Shown here one piece after another: positions 27,022 through 37,213 of a stretch of DNA of 64,000 nt (positions within the stretch are counted from its first letter, which is position 1; each line of letters begins with the position of its first letter). A program made the position numbers and the translations under genes. This DNA comes from an uncultured SAR86 cluster bacterium. Lineage in GTDB: Bacteria > Pseudomonadota > Gammaproteobacteria > Magnimaribacterales > Magnimaribacteraceae. The notes under the pieces were generated by a model. That model was given only the letters and a program-made list of their open reading frames with translations. It searched no databases and was not told where the DNA came from. Location of the stretch: the NCBI GenBank assembly GCA_902618945.1, contig CACNCK010000002.1:62001-126000 (forward strand). Reading direction: 5' to 3'.

Positions 27022-29457
27022 ATGGACAGAATAGAATCCTTAATAGGGGAGCTTACCCTTGAAGAAAAAGTTTCTATTTTGTCAGGTTCTTCAGCTTGGC
27101 ATACCACTGCGGTACCTAGACTTAACATTCCGCGAATAAAGATGACTGATGGCCCTATAGGCGCCAGAGGAGATTCAGTTTCTGGTGCTACTTCTGCTTG
27201 CTTTCCAAGTGCCTCATGCCTTTCTTCTTCTTGGGATAAAGAAAATATTGAAAATATTGCAAGAGCTATTGGGATAGAAGCAAAGAGCAAAGATGCCGAT
27301 GTTTTATTGGGTCCAACCATTAACCTGCACAGACATCCATTAGGTGGAAGACATTTCGAATGTTACTCCGAAGATCCTATTCTGACTGGTGAGCTAGCAA
27401 GTAGCTATGTAACAGGTGTTCAATCTGTTGGAGTCTCAGCGTGTCTGAAACATTTCATCGGTAACGATACTGAATATCAAAGACACTTTGTGAGTTCAAA
27501 TATTGATGAAAGAACCTTGAGGGAACTATATCTTTTACCCTTTGAGATGGGTGTAAAAGCTGGATCTTTGTCAGTCATGTCAGCTTACAATCAATTAAAT
27601 AATATATTTTGCTCTTCTCATGATGAGATGCTCAATAAAGTACTTAAAGATGAATGGAATTTTCCTGGATATGTAGTCAGTGATTGGGGTGCCGCACAAG
27701 ATACTATCGGCAATGCGAATGGTGGTCTTGATTGTGAAATGCCAGGACCTGCAAGAAGTTGGGGTGAAAATTTGGTAAAAGCGGTAAACAAAGGAAAAGT
27801 AGAGGAGAAAGTAGTTGATGATAAGGTAAGGAGGATCCTCAGAGTTGCTGAATTTACCGGAAGACTAGACAAACCAGATGAAAAACCAGAGGAAAGTAAC
27901 AATCTGGAAGAAGATAGAATTTTGATTAGACAATCTGGATCTGAAGGTATGGTTTTACTTAAGAACGATGGAGTCTTGCCCCTACAAAAAGACAAAATCA
28001 AAAAACTTGCCATTATTGGACCCAATGCCCTAAAGGGACAATATATGGGAGGAGGGAGTGCATCGCTTAGCCCGCATTATGTTATTCATCCATTAGAAGG
28101 TATTGAGACCGCTTTAGGTAAAGGTAAAAAAGTTGCTTATGCTAAGGGCTGCCACACTCATAAATTTCTTCCTGCAATTCCTGGTGAACTTTTTAAAGAA
28201 AATAATGGATTTAAGGTTGAATTTTTTGATGGACAAGAGTTTGAAGGTCAACCAATTGAAACCAAGATTCTTAAAGGTAATAAGTTTTGGGCAATGGGAG
28301 GCTTTGGTTTAGATATAGTTGCGCAATCTAAACGACCTTCATTGAGTGTTAGATTTACAGGTGAATTGCAACCTAAATTTTCTGGAGAGTATGATTTTGA
28401 AATATTTAGCATTGGACCTTCTAGGCTATCAATTAATGGTGAAAATCAGATCGATAATTGGAATTCTCAAGATCCGGGTGATGCATTTTTTGGAATGGGT
28501 TCTGCTCCAAAAAGAAAAAAAATAAATTTTGAAGAAGGGAAAACATATCTATTAGAGGTTGAATATAAATGGGAAGGTAGATTCCCAGCTGTCCAAATTG
28601 GAATGCAGGCACCAGATCAACATGACTTAATGGAGGAAGCTATTTCTGTAGCCAAGGAGGCGGATGCGGTTATCTTAATAGTTGGTACTAATTCAGATTG
28701 GGAAACTGAAGGAAATGATAGGTCAAACCTAGACTTACCCTCCAACCAAGATGAGTTAATTACGACCATATGTAAAGTCAATAAAAATACTGTAGTTGTA
28801 TTGAATACTGGATCACCTTGCTTAATGCCTTGGGTTGAAGACGCTGGTTCAATCTTACAAAGTTGGTTTCCAGGTCAAGAGTTTGGAAATTCTTTATCTG
28901 ACATAATCTTTGGAAAAATAAACCCGTCAGGTAAATTGCCAACTACATTTCCAAAATCAATCAAAGATACGCCAGCTTATGCGACATACCCAGGTAAAGA
29001 TCTACAAATGGATTATGCAGAAGGTTTATTTATTGGATATAGATGGTACGACAAGGAAGAAATTGAACCATTATTCCCATTTGGACATGGATTATCATAT
29101 ACGTCCTTTGAGTATTCAAATTTGAGAGCTGTTCCTCCAAAAGGAAATGCTTCGGTGGCTGCTTTCGAATTAGAAATAAGCAATGTTGGCAATGTAGCTG
29201 GCAAGGAAATCATACAAGGCTATATTAAAGTGCCAGATTCAAAAGTTGATCGTCCTCCAAAAGAATTGAAGAAATTTACGAAAATTTCTTTAGAACCAGG
29301 TGAGACTCAAAAGATAAAATTTGAATTATCAGAAAGAGATTTATCCTTCTGGAATGTTGATAATCATTCTTGGCAAGTGGAACCTGCAGAGTATATATTT
29401 GAAGCTGGTGCTTCAGCAACTGACATAAGATGTGCAGCTTCTGTCTGGTTGGGTTGA
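27022..29457 (+). CDS. glycoside hydrolase family 3 beta-glucosidase-like, with PA14-like insert
   Basis: GPIGARGD, KHFIGNDTEYQRH, VVSDWGAAQD, C-terminal fibronectin III-like domain; central SVRFTGELQPKFSGEYDFEIF block. Confidence 0.92.
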   Translation: MDRIESLIGELTLEEKVSILSGSSAWHTTAVPRLNIPRIKMTDGPIGARGDSVSGATSACFPSASCLSSSWDKENIENIARAIGIEAKSKDADVLLGPTINLHRHPLGGRHFECYSEDPILTGELASSYVTGVQSVGVSACLKHFIGNDTEYQRHFVSSNIDERTLRELYLLPFEMGVKAGSLSVMSAYNQLNNIFCSSHDEMLNKVLKDEWNFPGYVVSDWGAAQDTIGNANGGLDCEMPGPARSWGENLVKAVNKGKVEEKVVDDKVRRILRVAEFTGRLDKPDEKPEESNNLEEDRILIRQSGSEGMVLLKNDGVLPLQKDKIKKLAIIGPNALKGQYMGGGSASLSPHYVIHPLEGIETALGKGKKVAYAKGCHTHKFLPAIPGELFKENNGFKVEFFDGQEFEGQPIETKILKGNKFWAMGGFGLDIVAQSKRPSLSVRFTGELQPKFSGEYDFEIFSIGPSRLSINGENQIDNWNSQDPGDAFFGMGSAPKRKKINFEEGKTYLLEVEYKWEGRFPAVQIGMQAPDQHDLMEEAISVAKEADAVILIVGTNSDWETEGNDRSNLDLPSNQDELITTICKVNKNTVVVLNTGSPCLMPWVEDAGSILQSWFPGQEFGNSLSDIIFGKINPSGKLPTTFPKSIKDTPAYATYPGKDLQMDYAEGLFIGYRWYDKEEIEPLFPFGHGLSYTSFEYSNLRAVPPKGNASVAAFELEISNVGNVAGKEIIQGYIKVPDSKVDRPPKELKKFTKISLEPGETQKIKFELSERDLSFWNVDNHSWQVEPAEYIFEAGASATDIRCAASVWLG

Positions 29458-30366
29458 TCAGACTTTCCTTGGTGCACCTTTTTCTTCTACCTCTTGATCA
29501 TGAAATTTTCTAGTTTCAACCAGTTCCGGTATGAGTTTATCTAATTGTTCTAGAGTCCATAAATTGTCAGTAGTAAAAGATTGAATAATCGCAGGTTGTT
29601 GCATAATACCAAGTATTCCACCTTGAGAATGTATGATTTGTGAAGTTACCTCGCTAGCTTCCTCTGTACATAGCCAGGCTACTACAGGAGCTATTTGACC
29701 CGGTCCTTGTGTCCAATCATTTTCATCATATTTTCTTCCTGCAGCTTCAATAAGATCAATTGTCAGTCTAGTAGCTGCTCCAGGAGAGATTGTATTAACT
29801 GTACATTTATACTTAGCAACTTCTAATGCAAGTGATCTGGTAAAGCCGGCTATACCTTCTTTGGCTGCGCCATAATTTACTTGTCCAAAATTTCCAAATA
29901 AACCTGATACAGAGGACATGTTAATAATTCTGCAACCCAAGACATTGTTATCTCTCATATGCCTTACTAAGGGTCTTGTGCAGTTATAGTGACCTTTTAA
30001 GTGAACCTCCATGATGACATCCCAATCAGATTCTTCCATGTTATAAAGCGTTCTGTCCCTTAAAACTCCTGCATTATTGACAAGTATATCTGCACGACCG
30101 AAAGAATTTATTGCGGTATCAAATATATTTTGGCCCCCTTCAACGGTTCCTACAGAGTCATAATTAGCTGCTGCATCTGAGCCCAAAGCATGTATCTCCT
30201 CAACAACTTGATCAGCTATTTTTCCTTCACCACTTCCGTCTCTATCTCCACCCAAGTCATTGACAACTATCTTGGCCCCCTCCGATGCTAAATATAGACA
30301 TATTTCTCTTCCTATTCCCCTTCCAGCTCCAGTTATTATTGCAACTTTATCTTGTAATCTTCCCAT
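29458..30366 (-). CDS. SDR family dehydrogenase (HSD17B4/hydroxyacyl-CoA dehydrogenase-like)
   Basis: VAIITGAGRGIGREICLYLASEGAKIVVNDLGG, NNAGVLRDRTLYNM, YGAAKEGIAGFTRSLALE. Confidence 0.9.
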   Translation of the reverse strand: MGRLQDKVAIITGAGRGIGREICLYLASEGAKIVVNDLGGDRDGSGEGKIADQVVEEIHALGSDAAANYDSVGTVEGGQNIFDTAINSFGRADILVNNAGVLRDRTLYNMEESDWDVIMEVHLKGHYNCTRPLVRHMRDNNVLGCRIINMSSVSGLFGNFGQVNYGAAKEGIAGFTRSLALEVAKYKCTVNTISPGAATRLTIDLIEAAGRKYDENDWTQGPGQIAPVVAWLCTEEASEVTSQIIHSQGGILGIMQQPAIIQSFTTDNLWTLEQLDKLIPELVETRKFHDQEVEEKGAPRKV

Positions 30367-30472
30367 AATTCATCCTTTTAACATTAGAATAATTCTTTTT
30401 TAGTTTAAATTCAGCTATTTATTTATTTCCTTTTCGTATACAAATACTAGCTTTAATTAGTAATATGAGAGT

Positions 30473-31903
30473 ATGGGAGATACTTCTTTATTAGCACACA
30501 GGGCATCTAAGTCCACACAGTTCTTTTATGGCTTCGGATCAATTTCCGTAGGTATAAAAAATAATCTTCTTGGAAGTTTTCTCTTAATATATTACAACCA
30601 AGTGCTTGGAATGGATGCAATGACTGTATCCATAGCCTTTTTCATAGCACTCATGATCGATGCTATATCTGATCCCTTGATAGGTATATGGTCTGATCGA
30701 ACGCAAACAAGATATGGAAGAAGGCATCCTTTTTTATACTTTTCAATAATACCTTTTGCCCTTGCTTATTACTATATTATCGCAGGGCCAGAACCAAATG
30801 ACCCAAATTTATTTTGGAAGCTAGTAGGCTTGTTGTTTGTTTTACGTATCTCAATGACACTCTTTGAGGTTCCTCGTGGCGCATTGGCTCCAGAACTTTC
30901 TAAAGATTATGATCAAAGGAATAATCTGGCAGCACTGGGAATGATGTTTGGCTGGATAGGGGGCTCCGGAATTGACTTCTTGGCGAAGTACTTTTGGCTT
31001 GATTCTTTTGTAGATTTTAATGGATATCAAACCCTAGCTTTTTGGGGGGGATTAGGAATTTTTATCGGAACTGCTGTAACGACTATTGGAACACATAAAA
31101 ATATTAAAAGTTTATATATACCTCCTCCTAGATCATTGGACTTGAGCACCTTTTCTAAAGAGTTGAAACAGACACTTAATAATAGATCTTGGATTGTTTT
31201 GTTTTGCTCGGGTATTTTTTATGCTCTTTTAGTAGGTTTGGAAGGAGGAGTTGGAACTTATTACAATGAATTTCTATGGGAATGGAACCCTAAGCGAATA
31301 GCTATATGGTCATTAGTAACTCCTTTTTGTGTTGTTGGATTGGTAGCTCTAGCACCATATATAGCTTTAGGAAGAAACAAAAAGAAGATAACTGTAGGTA
31401 TATTCTTTACCACTATTCTAGTTGGACCTATTCCTGTCGCTCTCAGGCTGATGGACTACTACTACGGAACAGATATATTACCAGCCAATGGATCAGATGC
31501 TTTGTGGTGGATTTTGGGTGTGCATGGAGCTTTAATGGCCTCATTAGGTGCCCTTGGATTTGTGTTCATATCATCTATGTCTATGGATATAGTTGAGCAG
31601 GTAGAGGGTAATACTGGCAGAAGAGAGGAAGGTCTTTTGGGTACGGTAAGTTCCTTTGTACATAAAGTTGTGGGCGGGGGTGGCGTTCTAGTAGCAGGCC
31701 TTATCCTGAGCTTCTCTGGATTTGACGACCCCAACTTAGTCAATGAGTTAAAAGGTGAAGTTATCAATAAGTTTGCTTTTATTCACCTTTTGATCGGGCT
31801 AGGGCTACCTTTAATTTCTACCTCGCTAGTATTAATGTATGAAATCGATAGAGTTGAACATAATACTAATATTTCAGACTTGGGATATGTTGAAGAGAGA
31901 TAA
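30473..31903 (+). CDS. MFS transporter, GPH-like
   Basis: FFYGFGSISVGIKNNLLGSFLLIYYNQVLGM, DAISDPLIGIWSDRTQTRYGRRHPFLYFS. Confidence 0.88.
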   Translation: MGDTSLLAHRASKSTQFFYGFGSISVGIKNNLLGSFLLIYYNQVLGMDAMTVSIAFFIALMIDAISDPLIGIWSDRTQTRYGRRHPFLYFSIIPFALAYYYIIAGPEPNDPNLFWKLVGLLFVLRISMTLFEVPRGALAPELSKDYDQRNNLAALGMMFGWIGGSGIDFLAKYFWLDSFVDFNGYQTLAFWGGLGIFIGTAVTTIGTHKNIKSLYIPPPRSLDLSTFSKELKQTLNNRSWIVLFCSGIFYALLVGLEGGVGTYYNEFLWEWNPKRIAIWSLVTPFCVVGLVALAPYIALGRNKKKITVGIFFTTILVGPIPVALRLMDYYYGTDILPANGSDALWWILGVHGALMASLGALGFVFISSMSMDIVEQVEGNTGRREEGLLGTVSSFVHKVVGGGGVLVAGLILSFSGFDDPNLVNELKGEVINKFAFIHLLIGLGLPLISTSLVLMYEIDRVEHNTNISDLGYVEER

Positions 31904-32691
31904 TGTTTTTTTTTCCTATTTCGGATGACAATGATAGCTCCTCAAGACCTTATGTATGTTATTTCATTATTACCATTTGCTCTTTTATTTTTCTCTGGCA
32001 AAACACATTACCTATCAACTTAAATCAAGAGGCTATTTATAATTTCGGAGTTGTTCCTGCAGCTATTTTAAGTGATCAACCAAGCTATTTAAATCCTTAT
32101 ATAACTATTTTTACTTCTATGTTCATGCACGGAGGATGGATGCATCTAATAGGTAATATGGTCTTTCTTTGGATCTTTGGCGATAACATTGAGGATAGTA
32201 TGGGGCACAAGAAATTCCTAATCTTTTATTTGATGTGTGGTGTAGTTGCTGCTTTGCTTCAGGCATCAATCGACCCTGAATCCAATATCCCAATGATTGG
32301 TGCAAGTGGTGCAATTGCTGGAATTTTAGGAGCATATTTGGTTCTTCATCCGAAAGCTAATGTAAATGTTTTGTTTTGGTTATTTATCTTTATAACAGTA
32401 ATAAAAGTTCCTGCTTTTATTGTTCTGAGTATCTGGATCATTAGTCAATTTTTTAGTGTTTCAATGGGTAATGAAGGTGGGATTGCGTATTTTGCTCACA
32501 TTGGTGGTTTTATAGCAGGTTGCTTTTTAATTTATTTTTTTAAATATTCTCATATAAGGTTATTTCAAGAGGGAAATTCAAAATCTTTTGAATCAAGTAA
32601 TTTCTCTATTGAAGGATTTTTTAGTCAAAGAAGAGAAAGAGATTTTATGCAGGAATTTATCGACACAGCAAACAAAAAAGATAAAAATTAA
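31903..32691 (+). CDS. rhomboid family intramembrane serine protease
   Basis: MHGGWMHLIGNMVFLWIFGDNIED, GASGAIAGILGAYLV, AHIGGFIAG. Confidence 0.93.
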   Translation: MFFFPISDDNDSSSRPYVCYFIITICSFIFLWQNTLPINLNQEAIYNFGVVPAAILSDQPSYLNPYITIFTSMFMHGGWMHLIGNMVFLWIFGDNIEDSMGHKKFLIFYLMCGVVAALLQASIDPESNIPMIGASGAIAGILGAYLVLHPKANVNVLFWLFIFITVIKVPAFIVLSIWIISQFFSVSMGNEGGIAYFAHIGGFIAGCFLIYFFKYSHIRLFQEGNSKSFESSNFSIEGFFSQRRERDFMQEFIDTANKKDKN

Positions 32692-32694
32692 TTA

Positions 32695-34917
32695 ATGCGA
32701 TACATATATTATCTGTTCGGAACTATCTTTATTATTTCCGGGATATACATAGCCGGAATATATCTAGATTTATATGGTGAATTAGAGGAGCCAGGTTTTT
32801 CAGTGAATTCTGAACTTCCTAAATCTTTAGTGGATAAAAAACAAATTTCTCAAAAACCATTTGGGAGACAGAAGCAAATCTTATTTGGAGATACCCATGT
32901 TCATACTACATATTCAACTGATGCTTTTCTTTGGAGCTTGCCAATACTTAACGGCGAAGGTCCTCATCCGATAGCTGATGCTTGTGATTTTGCACGGTTT
33001 TGCGCCAATCTAGACTTTTGGGTTTCTACGGATCATGCAGAGGCTTTAACACCGAGAAAGTGGAAATCCATAAAAGAAGCAGTAAGAAATTGTAACAGTC
33101 CCACAGATGCAAAAGATCCTGATTTAGTTACTTTTCTTGGATACGAGTGGACCCAAGTTGGAAATACAGCTGATACACATTATGGTCATAAAAATGTGAT
33201 GTTTCTAGACATTGAAGAGGGTAAAGTTCCAGAGCGTGCAATTGGAGCAGGTGGATTAGCGACTAATGGAATGAGAGCCGGTATACCTGGGCAATCAAGA
33301 CAGTTGAGACCTGCTGCACTACTTGATTTTGAAAATAGACATCGGTATTTTAATTTTATAGCTTTTGCAGATGAATTAGCTGAAGCGCAAATGTGCGAAG
33401 AGGGCATACCTTCAAGTGAATTAAGCGACGATTGTTATGAATATGCTGATACTCCGAAAGATTTATTTGAAAAGCTTAGAGATTTAAATTTCCCAACGAT
33501 TGTAATACCGCATGGGAATACGTGGGGTTTTTACACTCCCCCTAATTCAACTTTAGACAAGCAACTAGAAGCAGACTTTAATGATGATAATTTGCAAATT
33601 CTGTTTGAGGTTATGTCGGGTCATGGAAATTCTGAAGAGTATAGGTCATGGAGATCATTAAATGTTGATCAAAATGGAAATTTAATTTGCCCTAAGCCTA
33701 CTAAAGAATATTTACCAAGTTGTTGGAGAGCTGGAGAAATTATTGAAGAAAGATGTCTTAATAACGGATTTTCAGATAGTGAATGTTCTTTAAGAGCTGA
33801 AGAGGCTAGAGATAATTACGCTGCAATGGGTGTTGCAGGACATTTAACTGTGCCCGGTGTAACAATAGAAGATTGGCTAGATTCTGGACAATGCAGAGAT
33901 TGTTATCTACCTTCTTTTAATTATAGGCCTGCGGGGTCAGCTCAATATGGGCTTGCAATCTCTAATTTTGATGAAGAAAGTCCCAAAAGATTTAACTTTG
34001 GATTTATTGCATCGAGTGATAATCATAGAGCTAGACCAGGCACAGGATACAAAGAAATTGATAGATTTGTCACAACTGAAGCCAATGGACCAAGTCATGA
34101 CTATGTGGGCGAAGTTCTTTACCCTGTTGAAGAAATTAAAGACAGATCAAATGATTTAAGAAATCAGCCATTACTTGGATTGAGAGCTGGATTTGGAGCT
34201 TTCGAAGCAGAGCGAGAAGCTTCCTTTTTTACAACAGGAGGATTAGCTGCTGTTCATGCCTCTGGTAGAGATCGGCAATCTATATGGCAAAGTCTAACCA
34301 GTAAAGAAACTTACGGGACTACAGGGGATAGGATTCTTCTTTGGTTTGATTTAGTGAGTCAAGATTCTCTAATTCCAATGGGAAGCACTGTCAATCAAAC
34401 AGACAACCCTACATTCAGAGTTAAGGCAGTTGGTGCATTTGAGCAGAAGCCAGGATGTCCCGATTATTCTTCCACTGATATAACTAAGGAGGAAATAGAG
34501 AGAATTTGCAAAAATGAATGCTATAACCCTTCAGATACAAGAAAAATTATCTCCAGAATTGAAATAGTTAAGATTACACCCCAGATTGCTAAGTCCGAAC
34601 GTATCGAAGGCCTTATTGATGATGCTTGGAAAACTTTTGAATGCAAACCAAGTCAGCAAGGATGTGAGATTGAGTTTATAGACGAAGAGTTTGAAGATAA
34701 TTCAAGGGATACAATTTATTACGTTAGAGCAATCCAAGAACCTTCACCTGTAGTGAATGGTGGCAATCTTCGTTGTACTTTCAATGATAAAGGAGAATGT
34801 ATTAAGGTAAACATCTGTTATGGTGATTCAAGAACTGACAAGGAAGATGACTGTTTGACTCTTTCAGAGGAAAGAGCTTGGTCTTCTCCTATTTATATAA
34901 ATTTTACTGAAGCTTAA
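32695..34917 (+). CDS. DUF3604-type protein (PHP-like metallohydrolase fold), N-terminal membrane anchor
   Basis: LFGDTHVHTTYSTDA, STDHAEAL, FIASSDNHRARPGTGYKE, TGDRILLWFD; 740 aa. Confidence 0.82.
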   Translation: MRYIYYLFGTIFIISGIYIAGIYLDLYGELEEPGFSVNSELPKSLVDKKQISQKPFGRQKQILFGDTHVHTTYSTDAFLWSLPILNGEGPHPIADACDFARFCANLDFWVSTDHAEALTPRKWKSIKEAVRNCNSPTDAKDPDLVTFLGYEWTQVGNTADTHYGHKNVMFLDIEEGKVPERAIGAGGLATNGMRAGIPGQSRQLRPAALLDFENRHRYFNFIAFADELAEAQMCEEGIPSSELSDDCYEYADTPKDLFEKLRDLNFPTIVIPHGNTWGFYTPPNSTLDKQLEADFNDDNLQILFEVMSGHGNSEEYRSWRSLNVDQNGNLICPKPTKEYLPSCWRAGEIIEERCLNNGFSDSECSLRAEEARDNYAAMGVAGHLTVPGVTIEDWLDSGQCRDCYLPSFNYRPAGSAQYGLAISNFDEESPKRFNFGFIASSDNHRARPGTGYKEIDRFVTTEANGPSHDYVGEVLYPVEEIKDRSNDLRNQPLLGLRAGFGAFEAEREASFFTTGGLAAVHASGRDRQSIWQSLTSKETYGTTGDRILLWFDLVSQDSLIPMGSTVNQTDNPTFRVKAVGAFEQKPGCPDYSSTDITKEEIERICKNECYNPSDTRKIISRIEIVKITPQIAKSERIEGLIDDAWKTFECKPSQQGCEIEFIDEEFEDNSRDTIYYVRAIQEPSPVVNGGNLRCTFNDKGECIKVNICYGDSRTDKEDDCLTLSEERAWSSPIYINFTEA

Positions 34918-34934
34918 GATAATACTCATAAATC

Positions 34935-36416
34935 ATGGAAAAGCAGCCACAGGAAACTCAGTTAGATTTTAAAACAAAGTTCTTTTATGGGTTTGGATCC
35001 ATATCATTTGGTATTAAAAACAACGGTTTTAGCTTTTTTGTTCTTTTTGTTTATAACTCTGTATTCGGTTTGCCTGGATGGATGACTGGACTTGCGCTGA
35101 ATATAATTCTAGTAATTGATGCAATCACAGATCCTTTAGTTGGTTATTATTCAGATAGAACCAGATCTAAGTGGGGTAGGCGACATCCGTATATGTACGC
35201 AGCTGCTATACCAGTCGCGATAACTTACTATTTCCTCTGGACACCTCCAGAATACTACTCCGATTGGCAACTATTTTTCTATTTTTTGATATGTGCAATC
35301 ATAATTAGAGTTTTTATAACATTTTATGAGGTCCCTTCAATATCACTAGGACCTGAGCTTACTAGCAATTATGTAGAAAGGACTTCCCTAATGTCTTATA
35401 GATATTTCTTTGGTTGGTTTGGAGGGTTAACCACTTACAATTTAGTTTGGTTTTGGTTTGGACCAAATAATGTAACTGATACGTATTCTGATGGTAGATT
35501 TAACCCTGATGCGTGGGCAGATTATGGTTTAGTCGCAGCTTTTCTTATTTTTGTCGGAATCCTAGTCACGAGTCTTGGTACCCATAAACATATTCCAAGG
35601 TTATTAGCTCCGCCCGAATCTAAAGCTGCACCTCTAGGAAAAGTTCTAAAAGAACTTAAAGAAACCTTACTGTCTAATAAGTCTTACATGTTTCTATTTT
35701 TTTCAGGTCTTCTTGCCGCTATGGCAGGCGGAATTGAAGCAGCATTTGCAATATATTTTGATTCTTTCTTTTGGGGTTTAAACACGAATGAGATGTTAAC
35801 AAGAGGGCTATGCCTTTACCTTGCTCCAATAATAGCCATTTTCATTGCTCCAATTCTTACAGATAGGTTTGGTAAAAAGAATACTGTTATGTCCATTTGG
35901 GCATTTCAGATAATATTTGCTGCTTTGCCTTTTGCACTCAGATACATTGATTTGGTTTATGGAACTTCTCTTTTCCCGGCTAATGGTAGTGCTTATCTAT
36001 TACCTGTGTTGTGCGTACACGTAGTTATAAATGTCTCCGCAGGTATCATAGTATTTGCTACTCTCGCCTCGATGCTTATGGACTTGGTTGAAGATATTCA
36101 GCTTAAAACAGGCAGAAGGGAGGAAGGAATACTCTTCTCGGCTAGAAGTTTTGCGGATAAAGCAGTTAGCGGTTTTGGTTTAACGTTTGCTGGAATAATT
36201 TTAACACTTATTTCTTTTCCTGACCCTGAAGCCCGACAGATGCTCGATAATGTCATTCCAGATCAAATACTCGCTAACCTAGCTTTATGGTATGTACCAA
36301 TTTGTATTATTGCTTTTGGAAGTGCCTTATCTCTAGTTTCAGGTTACACACTTACCCGAGATGATCATGAAGAAAATGCTGCAAACCCAGATACAAAGGT
36401 TTGGAAAGATAGTTAA
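34935..36416 (+). CDS. MFS transporter, GPH-like, paralog of the 30473 gene
   Basis: FFYGFGSISFGIKNNGFSFFVLFVYNSVFGL, DAITDPLVGYYSDRTRSKWGRRHPYMYAA. Confidence 0.88.
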   Translation: MEKQPQETQLDFKTKFFYGFGSISFGIKNNGFSFFVLFVYNSVFGLPGWMTGLALNIILVIDAITDPLVGYYSDRTRSKWGRRHPYMYAAAIPVAITYYFLWTPPEYYSDWQLFFYFLICAIIIRVFITFYEVPSISLGPELTSNYVERTSLMSYRYFFGWFGGLTTYNLVWFWFGPNNVTDTYSDGRFNPDAWADYGLVAAFLIFVGILVTSLGTHKHIPRLLAPPESKAAPLGKVLKELKETLLSNKSYMFLFFSGLLAAMAGGIEAAFAIYFDSFFWGLNTNEMLTRGLCLYLAPIIAIFIAPILTDRFGKKNTVMSIWAFQIIFAALPFALRYIDLVYGTSLFPANGSAYLLPVLCVHVVINVSAGIIVFATLASMLMDLVEDIQLKTGRREEGILFSARSFADKAVSGFGLTFAGIILTLISFPDPEARQMLDNVIPDQILANLALWYVPICIIAFGSALSLVSGYTLTRDDHEENAANPDTKVWKDS

Positions 36417-36874
36417 TGCTATACGTACACTTATACAACTCACCAGTTGGAGATATAAGCTTAATAAAGGACGAAATGGATTTAATAGGCTTATCTTTTT
36501 CAAATCAAATCCTAAATAATATTGATGCAAAAAATGATATAAATTTCTTCAAAATAATAATTGATCAGTTAAATGAGTATTTTTATGAAGGTAGAAAAAA
36601 TTTTACTATCCAATACAGATTGCCCTTTACTGGTTTTAGATCAGCAGTTTTTAAAGAGATGATTAAGATACCTTATGGAGAATGTGTTTCATATTCTTAT
36701 CTTGCAAAAAAAGTCGGTAATCCGAATGCTTATCGAGCAGTTGGTACTAGCTGTGGAAAGAATCCACTTCCAATAGTCGTGCCTTGTCATAGGGTTGTAT
36801 CAAAATCAGGACTAGGGGGCTTCACTGGGGGATTAGATGTTAAAAGATTTCTCTTAGAGCTTGAAAGCAATTAA
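36416..36874 (+). CDS. ogt: methylated-DNA--protein-cysteine S-methyltransferase
   Basis: IPYGECVSYSYLAKKVGNPNAYRAVG, active site PIVVPCHRVV, GFTGGLDVKRFLLELE. Confidence 0.93.
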   Translation: MLYVHLYNSPVGDISLIKDEMDLIGLSFSNQILNNIDAKNDINFFKIIIDQLNEYFYEGRKNFTIQYRLPFTGFRSAVFKEMIKIPYGECVSYSYLAKKVGNPNAYRAVGTSCGKNPLPIVVPCHRVVSKSGLGGFTGGLDVKRFLLELESN

Positions 36875-36883
36875 AATTCAATA

Positions 36884-37204
36884 ATGAGTGCAATTACATC
36901 TATAGAAGAAAAATTGAAAAAAGCTCTAGATCCTAATCATTTAGAGGTAATAGACGAAAGTTATCTTCATAATGTAGAACCAGGGAGAGAATCCCACGTA
37001 AGGATAGTGGCTATCTCTAATCTTTTTGAGGGACTCAATTTAGTTAAAAGACACCAGCTTATTTATGCCGAGATACAAGAAGAGATAGATGGACCGATAC
37101 ATGCCTTATCTATTCATACTTTTACCGAAAATGAATGGATAGAAAAAAATAAAAAAGCAGAGCCTTCTCCAAATTGTCTGGGCGGCAGTAAAAACGATAA
37201 CTAG
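36884..37204 (+). CDS. bolA: BolA family protein
   Basis: HLEVIDESYLH...ESHVRIVAISNLFEGLNLVKRHQLIYAEI...IHALSIHTFTENEW. Confidence 0.9.
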   Translation: MSAITSIEEKLKKALDPNHLEVIDESYLHNVEPGRESHVRIVAISNLFEGLNLVKRHQLIYAEIQEEIDGPIHALSIHTFTENEWIEKNKKAEPSPNCLGGSKNDN

Positions 37205-37213
37205 AAAATTAAA

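Noticed and set aside
27618-28025. 135-aa minus-strand ORF inside the GH3 gene
   Set aside because: Low-complexity Ser/Leu-rich antisense frame within a well-supported GH3 coding sequence.
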